A DNA stretch of 64,000 nt. It comes from Heliocidaris tuberculata. Lineage: Eukaryota; Echinodermata; Echinoidea; Camarodonta; Echinometridae. The DNA is taken from positions 37,391,274 to 37,455,273 of the forward strand of contig CM046833.1 in the NCBI GenBank assembly GCA_025618425.1, written 5' to 3'. Positions 43,641 through 55,599 of the stretch are shown piece after piece. The notes beneath the pieces are model-generated. The model did not search any database, was not told where the DNA came from, and saw only the letters and a program-made list of their open reading frames with translations. Both the position numbers and the translations under genes were made by a program. The first letter of the stretch is position 1; each line of letters begins with the position of its first letter.

Positions 43641-45764
43641 TTCAGCGGCTTTCGGAGAACTGTTCAGGTGCTATGTCGGGGCTGTATTTTAGCAATTTGT
43701 AATTGATAATAATCATTACTTCGAATGTTTGCAAGCGTCGAATTTTGACAAACTTGTCCGGTCTAAGCTTCACCTACGCAATAATGAAACTTAAGTCAGT
43801 TTTAAAAATCAATGAATATCTACTTTAAAGGTGACATACTTGGGCTCAAATCCACAATGTCTACATCCCTGTAGTTATGAAAACCTCAAAGCTTTCCCAA
43901 CACAGCAACATCTTAAGTGCAACCTGCATTCTGGCAAAAGAACTTTCTTTGAAATCAATGCCCTAAGTAAAACAACAGAAATACATAATACAGCAAGATA
44001 AAGATATTAATGAAGGTTTCAACTTTGTTCTTACAAAATAACCAAGAAGTTATGTCAAATTAAATTTGCATGATTTGATTACAATATCTAGAAAAAGAGG
44101 CAAAATATTCAATCACTATAACTTTGAAACTTTATAGAGTCTCTATTCTACTGTTATGTCAGAAAATATCTCCTTAATGCAGTAAAGCTTACCATCAGCT
44201 TTTTCCCCACAAGGCATAATGTATTTATGAACAATTTACAACCAATTTTTCAATTTGAAAAAAAATTAGGTTAAAAGTACTAAGATTTCTGTCTAAACTT
44301 TACACAGTTTTCTAAACATTTATTGGTGCTTTTAGAAAGGAACATCACAAATCTTGAAAATTAATCAGGAGCTAATTATGCATGAACTGAATTTAAGCCG
44401 GGTTGGATGATAAAAAGACCTATTGTGGCTCAAAATTTAAAACTGATCATTCTCAAGATGCCTCCAGTCCATGCTTCAGGTGCTGTGTAATTTGTATTCT
44501 ATCCCATTCGCACACTGATGACTTCTAGAATGCAAAATGGGCCAGGAAATGCATTCCTATCCGACTACAAACTCTACAAAATGTGTCACACTATCTACCC
44601 AACATTTTAGAATAATCTCAATCTTACAAACCACCTGCCGAAACAAAAAACTGTCCACAAATATCCACGACATGGTGGAGATTAAGATGCAATTGAGGCA
44701 ACAGTATAACGAGATATTAACCCCAAATGGCCACCACTCACAAAATGTTGTTTTAAGGAAGTTAAGCCCCTTTTCCAGCAAAGCAGCTGGCTCCTGAGAG
44801 GAAATGGAGCATGGATCAACATTACATTAGAAAACAAGACAGACAAAAGCCAAAAACTTATGCAAATCCTGGTGATCATTATGTTGAATAATAATAATTA
44901 ATATAATAATACATTTACATAGAGCATTATGTGAATACTTTAATGCGCTTTTACTATTTATTTGGGGGTTTTGTTTTTTTAGTTAATCAGTCTAAATGGC
45001 CTCTATTTCCCCTTGATCTTCACCTACTAACTTTGCCAACAAATTCACAAACATGTATTCCTAATAAGATTTCATTTCTTTTTATAGTTCATTGGGATAC
45101 AAACAGTGTTCTATGATATCAAGCTTTTTACAGTTCATGTTCTCATTTTGAATTTTAGGAAGGTAGATAATGTATTTTTAGTCCATAGTTTTTTGCTTTA
45201 TTTTATATCATCGAAATTAGGGTGGCTTAAACCACTGCTAGCAATGACAAAATTACTCAAACCACTCTACAATTTGGGGGGCTTTATCAAACGATCCATC
45301 CAAATAGTTGGGCATAAAAAACACACTTGATGAAATGTCTGTCTAAATATCAAAGTCATTGGTAATTTTTGCATTTTTCCAATAGGTGCACATTTAGAAT
45401 GCACAGAGAATACAAAGAAAATAAAATAGGCAGATTTCTCTCTTAACACACCAACAGTAATCTTTTTACTGCAACTTTCCTGTATGCCTCTACAAGCACT
45501 CTTTACATTCATATTCCACCGATTTTTTATTTTTTAAATTATTAACTTTTAAGTTGATATCTGTTGCTATAGTTATAGATTCATAAAAAGAATTATGGCA
45601 TATCATTAACTAATGAGGCAGTGATTTGTCTCTATGACATTCACTCATGAAGTTGGTTCAATCTTTGCCCAAGGTTTATGTCCTTAGAACCAGACATTTT
45701 ATTACAATACGTCTCTCTCGACCCAGGTTCAATGTACCTAGGAAGGCAGCCACTCCTTTCATAT
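43641..45764. other. Unique AT-rich sequence, no gene seen
   Basis: Frames at 44537-44797 and 45267-45512 show no recognised domain. Confidence 0.5.
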
Positions 45765-45766
45765 AC

Positions 45767-45965
45767 AATAGGGTTCAGTGGTAGAGCAGGGGTCTCACAA
45801 CCGGGAGGTCCCAGGTTCAAAACCAAGCAGATACGCTAGTGTCCTTTGATAAAGATTTAATCCTCATTACCAAGTCCCTTGGATAGGAATTAAAGCTGCT
45901 GGTCTCCTGGTTGCTCACTTATAAGAATGCAGTTGGCTTCTTAGCAGTCAGGTAATACAAACCAT
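45767..45965 (+). repeat. tRNA-derived SINE
   Basis: The head GGGTTCAGTGGTAGAGCAGG resembles a tRNA 5' end with an A box (TGGTAGAGCAGG, about 45779-45790) and a B box (GGTTCAAAACC, 45814-45824). The body AGTGTCCTTTGATAAAGATT, TAATCCTCATTACCAAGTCC and CTTGG is typical of echinoderm SINEs. The 3' part CTGCTGGTCTCCTGGTTGCT has a relative at about 49544-49610. RNA polymerase III promoter inferred. Not a functional tRNA: no acceptor stem pairing after the B box. Confidence 0.72.
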
Positions 45966-46331
45966 CCAACAAATCAAAGAAATATATGCATGTATGTATT
46001 TATAAGCTCAATTTACATATAATGTGAAGAAGTAATGAACTGTGGGATCGTGTCTAATACATTTGTGTATTACTGTACATGTACATGTATGTTTTGCATG
46101 TGAAGACCCTGCTAAAACTCATCGTAGTAAGAAATTTAACATAAACAACTGGTAAGAAAATGTTTAGAAGGGGCGAAATGCCGAAAATAGCCTTTTTTAA
46201 CAGGAAAGAAACGTCGTTGCTTCTTTTTTTTCCCGTCGTCGAGAAGGAGGGTAAAACTCTACGGGCCGTTGGAGCCGAGCGAGGAGGGTTTTTAACTATC
46301 ACGTTCTGCATTCTTGATTCAATTGTCGCAG

Positions 46332-46445
46332 ATGTGGAACAAGTCGTTCTTGAAGACGTTCACGTGCGAGATCGAATTCAAGTGCGTCTTGAGGGCCGGC
46401 CACGGAGCGGGTCACAAATTATGTTTCCAGGGAGGGAAAGAACGA
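46332..46445 (+). other. Exon-like GC-rich segment, function unknown
   Basis: A possible splice acceptor (TCTGCATTCTTGATTCAATT, GTCGCAG) ends at 46331. The frame from ATG 46332 has C or G at nearly every third position for about 25 codons (MWNKSFLKTFTCEIEFKCVL). A second frame through the same bases (EQVVLEDVHVRDRIQVRLEG) has a G-first codon pattern and is also open, so the true frame is uncertain. It runs into GA repeats after 46445 with no clear splice donor. I recognise neither protein. Could be a small exon, a pseudo-exon or CpG-rich regulatory DNA. Confidence 0.2.
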
Positions 46446-46910
46446 GGAAACAAGAGAAAGAGAGAGAGAGAGAGAAAAAAAGACACAAAGAGGAGGACAA
46501 TGACAGAGAAAGGGAAGGAAGAGAACAAGGAGGAAGAAATATAGAAAGGAAAATTAATAAAGAGGGGGGAAAAGAAAAACAGTGAGAAGAGAAAGAAGAA
46601 TGAATGAAAGAGTGAAAGAGATTTTTTAAAAAGGAGAGAATTTGAGGAGAAAAGAGTGAGAAAAAGTGGGTGAGAGACAATGAGAGAGTAAGAGAGAGGT
46701 GGATGCTTGATGATATGAAGAGAAAGAGAGTGCTTGGGATAATGGAAAAGAACAAAGTGGATGGTTTGCAGGTTCAGAGAGGAAAGAAAGAGGGAAGAGG
46801 GATAAAATGAGATAGACAGAAAGACATAGGAAGATCCTAGACACAAGAAAGGGAGAGGGAGGGAGAGAGAAAGAGAGAGGTAGATCCCAGAGTGAGGGAT
46901 AGACAGAAAG
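46446..46910. repeat. GA-rich low-complexity tract
   Basis: Long purine-rich run with GAGAGAGAGA; the overlapping frames on both strands are composition artefacts. GTTTGCAGGTTCAGAGAGGA...AAAGTGGATGG near 46755 resembles 48797-48816, so this block and 48.65-48.95 kb may be copies. Confidence 0.85.
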
Positions 46911-47598
46911 TGGTGGTTCCTGGAGAATACAGAGAGATGGGGAAAATAGGGATAACTAGCACATCAATGATGTGGCGCTCATCCGGCATGCAGCAAAGAA
47001 ATTGATGCAATTTGTACTTTGAACACAGTAGACATTGTAATGAATCGATGAAATGTACATGTATTGGTTACATGCATGTACAGATGATGAAGTGCCTATT
47101 GCAGATCTGGCTAAATGTGGTTTTGGAAGGAGACAGTGACATGTAGATATGAATGAAAGTCTGGAAATTGACAACTCAAGTTGCACGACTTCAGTTAAAA
47201 GATTTTGGGGAATGTAAATTTTAATAGTTTTACTGTGTGACAGAGAAATTTGAAATAAAGCATAAAGTTAGTCAAGGTGAGGTATCTCTACCAACTGTGA
47301 AATCTTTATTGAGAGAGATTTGAAGGTTAAGATTTGTAATAAAAGAGAAAAGCACTGAATGACATAAGTTATGCATTGGTGTAAAAAAAGAATTTTAAGG
47401 TTGGGACATTTAAGGGTGGCGTGGCTTCAGTGCATTGTCCCTCACTGTTTCAAGTCTTTATTAGCTCATAACCCGCTATTGTTGACCACTGTCACTTCTG
47501 GGTTCTCGGTTCTGTCGATGATGTCGACAGAAATCATGTACAAAGGTATAGCCTTTGAAATAATCCAGCAGCCATGGGTTTCATAATGGACAGGGCAA
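46911..47598. other. Unique sequence, no gene seen
   Basis: No recognised domain. May include the left flank of the following tandem-repeat element. Confidence 0.4.
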
Positions 47599-47599
47599 A

Positions 47600-48623
47600 G
47601 AGTTAAAATAAATTTTGTATAAATTACCATAAATAATTTTCTAGATAAAATTTCAAAATTCCGAGTAGAAGTTCAATGAACCTCATGAAAGTCTTCCTCA
47701 ATAAATGAGGAAGAAGAAGCAAGTTTTGTGATTTTGTAATAAATTTCGCATAAATTAGCATAAATAATTTTCTAGACAAAATTTCAAAATTCCATGAAGA
47801 AGTTCAATGAACTTCATGAAAGTCTTTTAGATGGAAGAAAAAAAATCAAAATCAGTCAATAAATGAGGAAGAAGAAGCAATTTTTTTGATGTTTTAATAA
47901 ATTTTGCATAAATTTGCATAAATAATTAGCATAAATTATTTTCTAGACAAAATTTTAAAATTCCGAGTAGAAGTTTAATAAACCTCATGAAAGTCTTTCA
48001 AATGGAACAACAAAAAAAATCGAAATCGGTCAATAAATGAGGAAGAAGAAGCCATTTTTGTGATCTTTTTAATAAATTTCGCATAAATTAGCATAAATAA
48101 TTTTCTAGACAAAATTTCATATTTCCGAGTAGAAGTTCAATGAACCTCATGAAAGTCTTTCAGATGGAAAAAAAAAATTGAAATCGGTCAATAAATGAGG
48201 AAGAAGAAGCAATTTTTGTGATTTTTGAATAAATATCGCATAAATTAGCATAATTAATTTTGTAGACAAAATTTCAAAATTCTGTGTAGAAGTTCAATGA
48301 ACCTCATGAAAGTCTTTCAGATGGAACAAAAAAAATCGAAATCGGTCAATAAATGAGGAAGGAGAAGCAATTTTTGTGATTTTTGAGAAATGCGCATAAA
48401 TTAGCATATTTAATGAGTTTCAAAATTCTGTGTAGAAGTTTCGAATCCCCCACCTAGTGCTATCATATAAAGCAAACGGAATTAAAATCGGGTAAGAAAT
48501 GGCGAAGAAGAAGCATTTTGAAATTGTGGACGGACGACAGACGAAGGACGGACGGACGGACGGACGGACGACGGACGCCTCGCCACGGCATAAGCTCATC
48601 TGGCCCATTCGGGCCGGATGAGC
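47600..48623 (+). mobile_element. Pearl/Helitron-like tandem-repeat element 2
   Basis: Six degenerate direct units, 131-171 bp apart (key phrase AGAAGTTCAATGAACCTCAT at about 47670, 47801, 47972, 48134, 48291; a last variant at 48437). Each holds GCATAAATTAGCATAAATAA, TTTCTAGACAAAATTTCAAAA and AATAAATGAGGAAGAAGAAG. The last unit (AGTTTCGAATCCCCCACCTA) resembles the 147-bp unit of element 1. Then come (GGAC)n at 48547-48577 and a terminal hairpin. Same architecture as element 1 with a different core. Confidence 0.75.
48594..48623. other. Terminal hairpin of tandem-repeat element 2
   Basis: GCTCATCTGGCCCATTCGGG, then CCGGATGAGC, gives a stem of about 12 pairs with one T/G mismatch and a 4-base loop ATTC. 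Located at the element end right after (GGAC)n. Confidence 0.8.
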
Positions 48624-48654
48624 TAAAAATGGATGGTTTAACTGGTCAAGAGGA

Positions 48655-48945
48655 GAAGGAACAAAGGAATGCAAGATAGAAGAGGGCGAGGATAGACGGA
48701 AGGAGGGAGGGAGAGACAGAGAGACAGAGAAAGAGAGAGAGGAGACTATATGGAGAGAAAGAGGGAGCTTGGGATAACAAAAAAGAACAAAAGTGATGGT
48801 TTCCAGGTTACAGAACAGTAAAGAAGGAAAAGGACAAAACAAAGAAAATGAGGAGGCAGTGAGGAGAGAAAGAGGAAAGAGAAAAAACAAAAACAGGAAA
48901 GAAAGAGAAAGAAAGAGAAAGAAAGAGAGAGAGGGGGGGATGACC
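48655..48945. repeat. GA-rich low-complexity tract
   Basis: Purine-rich DNA with AAAGAGAAAGAAAGAG repeats; overlapping Ser/Leu/Phe frames on the minus strand are artefacts. Confidence 0.85.
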
Positions 48946-51184
48946 TCTTAAGGGGCAATAAGATGTTTTCCTTATCAGAGAGAGACGGGGAAACAAGAGA
49001 GACATTTAAATGTGCATTGTATGCACATTTAAATGTCAAGAGTGTGTAAAGAGATATGACTGGAAGAAAGGGTTACAAGATATCAAGAGACATAAAATGC
49101 TACCTTCAGCATAATTTCTCCCATGAAAAGGAGATGACTGACTCAAAGTTGGTGAGTGCCTGCATGCCAGTGCGCTAAACTAAATACCTCAGAAGAAATA
49201 TTGTTATCATCACTGGTTAAAGTGTGAATCTTGCACTGTCCACTGTTGATAACCACTCAATAAATGACAATTTGCCAGCTGAGGCGACCACTTAGGTTGA
49301 TCTGCTGTCAACCCAAAGAAAAGCTAATCAAGAGCCCTACAAAGGATAAGCCGAGTCTGTTTTTCATGTACACCTCCTATCCCCCCCCCCCCCCACTAAA
49401 AATGATAATAATAATAAAATAAATAAATAAATAAAAACAAATCAGTAAAATTTCTTCAAATGTATGACTGATTCAGAAATACAGAACAAGAGAGTCCCAA
49501 AGAAAAAAATGTATAACTGTCCCTAAGAAAGAATGTATAGCTGAAGGTCTCCTGGTTACTCGCATGCTGGCATAACTTGCCGTCTTAGCATTGAGTTACA
49601 AAGCATAGAGAGGGGAAATACCTGAATGCATATTAAAAGGAGAAGGAAAGTGATATCCAACAAAGCTTGCTTGTAAAATAGACAGCAAGACGACACGGAG
49701 ACTAAGATTTGATGAAATCAAGTTGTACCCGTTCAATACCAGACTCCACCCCAAGTTAGCTCGGCCTTATTATTGAACAGGGTGATAAGCAAAGAGAGGG
49801 GAATGAGAGAAAGTGGGAAAAACGGGCAAAAACGAAAGTTAACTTTTGTAACTTAACATCCAGACGGACAAATAATTGAATGAACAATCAATAGAGTCAA
49901 AACAGAGAGAGAGGGAGAGAGGAGGGAATGGGTATACTTTGCACAGGAAAAGAGACAGAATACGAGAAGCGTTGGGGGAAAGATCGCAAAAGTGCAACCA
50001 GCATGATCGGAGAAAAACAGTTATTGAGTTGATTCAGAAAAAAAAAAGTTGAACTCCCCCAGACCAGTGCACTCACAAATTATGAATGTATATAGGGCAA
50101 GTACTGGTCAAGCTGGTGCCTGCTTGAAGTAGTAGAGAAAAAAATATGACCAGGAATCGCTCAGACAGCATGTGAAAGGAGAGAACGTAACTGAACTAGC
50201 AGACTCCAAGCTCAAGTCATCGGATTCATTGGAAGTGAATTAAGAAACTTTACTCCCAGGCTTTACAGATTAAGTGCTAGATCTCCAGGAAATTTTTTCC
50301 GGAGGGGGGGGGGGTGTGAGTGGAGTGGCTTAAAACATGTTAATCATGATGACTGAAATGTATTTTACCGAACACTGTTGGTCAATCCAACATTTTCTCT
50401 GGCAAATCTGCTCAACGATCTATTTCCTCAAAGACAACAGATTAGGTTTAGGATTGCAATTGGGTTTAAGTTTAAGTTTTGGGTAATTACATTATGTTCA
50501 TCTGATTTTGGATAGCGTAGGAAAATGACTGTGAAGCAACTGTCATACATCCTCATATATTGTGTTCATTTCCAGAGAACGAAATGCATAGTGCAGTGGT
50601 TGGAGCATCAGTTATGCAGGTCTCAGATTCAATTCCCAGTTTGCATGCTAAAGGGACTTTAGTTTATCATGAACCAACACACTATGATGTAAATTAACTC
50701 TGTGTGTGCTTTGCAGACATATTTCTGCACACACTTTACCTTCATTAAAAACTTTTATCTATTCTATTCGAAAATGAAGATGAAAATTCGAATACAAGTA
50801 CCTTGCCTTAAATATCTATCAAGATCGATAAAAGAATCTCTTGCTTGTACTTTTCTGGACATACAATTAATGGCAAGCCTTATAATGGCCAGTCTGTAAG
50901 GCAGTGTTTTTGGTGAAAACTAGACGTCATGCAGACATATTTTTAAAACGGTCTCAAGTATTCCTGGGACGTGATTCTCATGCTATGGGTTTGGGTGCTG
51001 ATGATGGGCCATGAGATTCAACAGTGCATTCTGAAAGCAATCTTGTTGGATTGCACAGCTTGTCTTTGACTTGGGGGCAAACGGGTTATGAAACCTTCTC
51101 ACAAAGATGAATAGCTTGCACATTACAAGCCAAAACAACATACAATACAGCAGCAGAAACTTGATAAAACAAAAATTCTCAACT
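48946..51184. other. Mostly unique sequence with SINE-like pieces, no gene seen
   Basis: GACATTTAAATGTGCATTGTATGCACATTTAAATGTC (49000-49036) is a perfect short palindrome with 16-bp arms. GAAGGTCTCCTGGTTACTCG (49543) resembles the 3' part of the SINE at 45767. 50590-50645 (AGTGCAGTGGTTGGAGCATC ... GATTCAATTCCCAG) has A-box- and B-box-like order and may be another tRNA-derived fragment. Runs of C at 49381 and of G at 50307. Confidence 0.4.
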
Positions 51185-51188
51185 TTAT

Positions 51189-51600
51189 CTCATTCGAGAC
51201 AACTGACCACATTTTGAGGTTTGGCTCAATAACTGTTGATTCAGAGCTCTAAAAATATGACAGATGCACGAGTAAAAAGAGCAAAAAAATTTCTGCACAT
51301 ACTATGTCCATTTTTGTTACATGACAATATTGCGTTTGATGCCTGGAATTTTAAAACAAGAATGAACTTTAAAATCCTTAAACTGGCAACACACTGAGAG
51401 GTTCAAAATCATTGGGGTTTTTTTATCAAAATTGGCAATTTTTTCAACTTTTTGACAACATTCCTAACAATGTATATTGTTTTCAAACACATTACACCTT
51501 ATTAGAACCGTGTGTCACTGACAGAAAAATATTATTGTTGCCAATTTGAAGATCAAAATGTGATCAATTTAGCCCTCAAATAATTCCTGTCCTGAGAGGG
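51189..51600. mobile_element. TTAA-type MITE, family A, copy 3 (TTAT flanks)
   Basis: Collinear with the copies at 5172 and 33014 (CAATAACTGTTGATTCAGAG, ATTGTTGCCAATTTGAAGA). The left tip has decayed to CTCATTCGAGACAACTGACC; the right tip is TCCTGAGAGGG. Both flanks read TTAT (51185-51188, 51601-51604) instead of TTAA. Confidence 0.82.
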
Positions 51601-51604
51601 TTAT

Positions 51605-52978
51605 CATAACACTACCTTGATTTTTTTTGTTTCTTATGCCCATGGAAATGAAAAAAAAAATGTGTTATTTTTGTCTTTGTTCATTTTCAATAGGTTTTAA
51701 CCTATTGACTAAGGTAACCGGTTGGCTCCTGTATAAAGCCTATGAAGGTTAGAGAATTCAGTTGACAACGGGTTAACAGGCTACAAAGTAACTTGTTTGC
51801 ACTTTTTAATGGGAAACAAACTTTTTCTGCACATTTTATGCAAATTGAAAACAGAGACAACCAACTGCACAAAGAGTAGATGAAATTTGTTAACCCTCTT
51901 GAGCATATTATCATTATTTACACCAGTTTGTTTATGACAAGAAAGCAAACATAATGTTTGATAACTACTTTTCCTAATATATTTAAGGAATATAACTTTT
52001 CGCAAACTCTTATCAAAAAAACATTTATGGAGCCTTTAAAGCCCCTCGCACACTATATACATGTATAATCCGTCTGCGATCCAATTTTCAGAGAAATTGC
52101 AATTGCAAAAGATAATGAAAGTTTAACAAATATAATCTTCCTGTTTGAGATTCTAAATAATGATATCAACACTAAAAATCAAAATTTTAGAGCATTTAAA
52201 ACTTTTGGTAAGAGTAAAGGACAAATTGGCTTCAAAACCTCACGAGTGGCACAACTGTTCTAATGTGACTATAATTAACGATTTACAGCCAATTCCGCTT
52301 TTCCTCCTAAGACAAACCTAAACCTTAAGCGCCATAACCCTAAAATTTTAATTGGATTCCTCATATCAGAATTCAGAACTTCAATCATTAAGATTTTTCA
52401 TATTTAAATGTCTATATCAAATGCCATACTAGGTTATTTTTTTTCAAAATGGGATTGCAGTCTGATTGTATAGTATGCATTATGTTTAACAGGCCTGTAT
52501 ACGGAATACTCATGACTGGTCATCCCTACAGGTAATTGTATTAGATTAGGCCTCAGTAACTGAATTCTTGAGACCACCTCATTAAAGAAATATGAATCAC
52601 AGAGCCCTTAAAAAATCACCCTAATTAGGTCTAAATCTGATCAGCAAGGGTACTAAGAGGCTTGGCGACAAATAAAAAATGTACTTTTAGAGATGTACGC
52701 ACACACAAATAGAACTGCAATAAAGATGAGGGGAAAGTGGACTTAATTAATCCATTTGGATGACTCAGTGTCTTTGTGCATTAATTCACAGCATGCCATC
52801 GTACTGTAGCAACACTCTAAACAGTTATAATAATTAATTAGTTTATCGCTTGCAAAGTGCGCTACGGTCGGGTAGTCGTGTATGACAAATGTCTAAACAT
52901 GATTTCTGCCTTAATGAATGCTTTCCACAAATTAAGTGTTCAACTTTGCCCTATTTCTAATCTCTGAGCTATCTCATT
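51605..52978. other. Unique AT-rich sequence, no gene seen
   Basis: No recognised feature. 52700-52930 is unique and carries several TTAATTAA/ATTAATTAG-type sites, which could be homeodomain-like binding sites; speculative. Confidence 0.4.
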
Positions 52979-53019
<41 letters not shown>

Positions 53020-53171
53020 ATCTTTCTCTCCCTCTCCTCTTTTTTTTCTGTCTCCTTTCTTCTCTTTTCCCTTTTCTGCTTCTTCCTTCTCTCTTCTCTC
53101 CAACTCAATCATTTCTTTCTTTTCTATTCTCTCTTTCTATCCTCTCTATCTCTCTCCATCTCTCTCCCTCC

Positions 53172-53218
<47 letters not shown>

Positions 53219-53222
53219 CCCA
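52979..53222. repeat. CT-rich microsatellite block
   Basis: C run, (CT)n and T-rich pyrimidine stretches ending in about 40 bp of pure CT. Confidence 0.9.
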
Positions 53223-53590
53223 GCATTCAATTGCAATAAATTGACCATGACTGAGTGAGTATGTTTATTCTCGACCAAGGGCTCTTCAACACAAGAAATG
53301 GACCTGAAACGCTCCGGGGTGCTACTAAACGAAGATAATGTTTGCATCATCCTCACAAGCAAAAGGACAAAAATGGATCCAAACAAGAGCAAGAACAAGT
53401 TTGATCGCAGACCACAGAGCTGGTCTAGTTCACAAATTCTGGGGAGGAAATGTGTCTTAATCAACTACAACGAAAAAGATACAGTATGTACATCTTAGCA
53501 CAGTTATCACATTTGCTTTCAAGAAAGACTTTTCAATATGGTAGCGCACGTACTCAGAATACATTTAACGTTGTCTCAAAGATGGATTCT
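53223..53590. other. Unique sequence, no confident gene
   Basis: The 66-residue frame at 53298-53498 is charged (K, D, N, S-rich) but matches no domain I know; GGACCTGAAACGCTCCGGGG suggests a repeat-derived segment. Confidence 0.35.
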
Positions 53591-53594
53591 GTCT

Positions 53595-54069
53595 GTCTTT
53601 CCCTCTGTCTCTTGCTCTCTCTCTCTCTCTCTTTCTCTTTCTTCTCTACAGCTTCCTTCTTTCTTATTCTCTTTGAATATTCTATTTCAATCTCTACTGT
53701 ACTTTCATTCTTTTTATTTCTCTTTTCCATTTAGTATCAATCTCTTTCCTTCTCTTTTGCTTTTAATGTTATCACGGTCTTTATCTTTTTTTTCTCTCTC
53801 TCGCCATTCATTCTCTTTTACTAACATCCTCTCTCTCTCCCTGTCTCATTCTTTTCTCTATTCCCCCTTGCTCTCTGTCTCTTTCTGTCTGTCTGTCTCT
53901 CTGTCTGTCTGCCTGTCTGTCTGTGTCTCTTTCTCTGTCTCTCTATCTCTCTGTCTCTGTCTGTCTCTCTGTCTCTGTGTCTCTCTCTGTCTCTGTCTCT
54001 CTGTCTTTCTCTCTCTCTGTCTGTCTCTCTTTCTCTCTCTGTCTCTGTCTGTCTCTCTCTCTCTCTCTG

Positions 54070-54104
<35 letters not shown>

Positions 54105-54120
54105 GTCTCTCTTTTTTTAC
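53595..54120. repeat. CT/CTGT-rich microsatellite block
   Basis: (CT)n followed by an extended (CTGT)n/(TCTG)n stretch at 53875-54115. The 213-residue frame over it is pure Ser/Leu/Val/Cys low complexity. Confidence 0.92.
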
Positions 54121-54925
54121 ATTACTTCTCTCTCCATTCAAAACTCCCAGTGATAACATTCATGTCCAAAGCGACATAACAATGCGGGCGCGTTGACCCA
54201 CTCCGTGCCAAATCGTTAAAAGCGGGGCCAGTTTGTGCACCTTTTCCATTTCCAAGTCTAATGCGGGCCCGGAATTGGGTCATATACATGTGCAGGCATG
54301 TGCACTGTAAATGCAACAAGTCTGCCTCCTGAACGCGAAGCGTTGTGTCGAAAAACTAGCTCTCCAATGACTGCCTTTTAGTTCCATTCTAATGATTTTC
54401 TGTGGAAGGCAATACCTGACAAATTTGATTTTGTGCTGTGATTACAGAAGATCACTGTAATCCTGTTCATTATCTGTTACAAAGAATTTGATCTATTTTA
54501 GGACATGCAATGACACAAGCTTTGCTTTTCAGCAATGTCCCTTCAGATTTTTTAACAAATGTCACATCATCACATTACCATAAAGAAGATAGGGAGAATT
54601 TTTTTATAAAATAATATAGTTAGCTTGGCTTACACATAGAAGATTACATGATGACTATAGATGATGGTAAAACAGAATGTGATGATAATTTTGATGATCA
54701 TGGTGGTGATATGAATACTGATGGGAAGAATAGTAACAATGAAAAAGAAGATGGTGGTGTTTTTAACTCTTCACTGGTTTTGGTTGACCAATGGAACAAA
54801 CAGGGGACTGCCACAGTTGACTTTTGGCACACGTACAGTGTACATGTATAATACACTCCAAACAGTGTGGTAGTCAAGGGTTTCCATCCACAGCAAATAA
54901 AGAGTTAAAAAGGAGAAACCTTTTG
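54121..54925. other. Unique sequence, no gene seen
   Basis: 54770-54850 (AACTCTTCACTGGTTTTGGT ... TTGACTTTTGGCACACGTAC) weakly resembles 11820-11890 (AACTCTTTTTCGCC ... TTAACTTTTGTCACACATAC), a possible dispersed repeat. No domain. Confidence 0.4.
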
Positions 54926-54926
54926 A

Positions 54927-55477
54927 AGGAGAATGAAACCCTGGGGAGAAATCGATTCTAATGAAAAAAAAAAGAGAAATTTTTCAAAAGTTATGAAAGT
55001 TTGAAAAGTCTCACTTTACTTTCTATGGCGATCCTCAAAATGGCAATGTTGCTTCAAAGTGGCAGGTTTAGTAGTACAACTCTCCATATGTTTTGTATGC
55101 AAAATTTCATATTTTCCACATTATCTCTCAAGGTGCAGCTTGTCTCCTTTTTAGCTCAAGATATATCATGGGAAAATGTATTTGACACAACATATGCTGA
55201 GTTCACAAAAAGACAAGCAGCATCTTTAGAGACAATGGAGAAAATAAGAAATTTTGTGTACAAAACATATTGAGAGTTGTACTACTAAACCTGCCATTTT
55301 GAAGCAACATTGCCAATTTGAGGATAGCCATAGAAATTAAATTGAGACATTTGAAACTTTCATAACTTTTTCATTTCGTAACCAATTTTGAGGGAACATT
55401 TTTTTAAATTGCTTCTCTCTATCCTCTCTTTTCATTTTTTCATTAAAATGGATATTTCCCCAGGGTTTCATTCTCCT
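54927..55477. mobile_element. 551-bp T2/Kolobok-like foldback element
   Basis: Left end AGGAGAATGAAACCCTGGGG after TTGA (54923-54926); right end read backwards AGGAGAATGAAACCCTGGGG after TTAA (55478-55481). Arms of about 250 bp pair almost throughout, for example GGCAATGTTGCTTCAAAGTG and AGTAGTACAACTCTC on one side with their complements on the other. The left TTAA has one substitution. TTAAAGGAGAA tips fit T2-type MITEs. The 90-residue frame inside is a shadow of the palindrome. Confidence 0.85.
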
Positions 55478-55599
55478 TTAAGGATACCATCCAATTTCCT
55501 ACAATTTCTCCAATGCAACCAATAGGTAAATATCACACAGTGAGATCAGTTTAAAATTAGAAATTGCATTTACTTAAAACATAACAAAATGGAAGCAAC

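Noticed and set aside
45767..45840. Functional tRNA gene
   Set aside because: A- and B-box-like sequences are present, but no complementary acceptor stem follows and the sequence runs on into a SINE body.
53538..54179. 213-residue Ser/Leu/Val frame
   Set aside because: Arises from (CT)n and (CTGT)n microsatellite; no domain or signal-anchor logic beyond composition.
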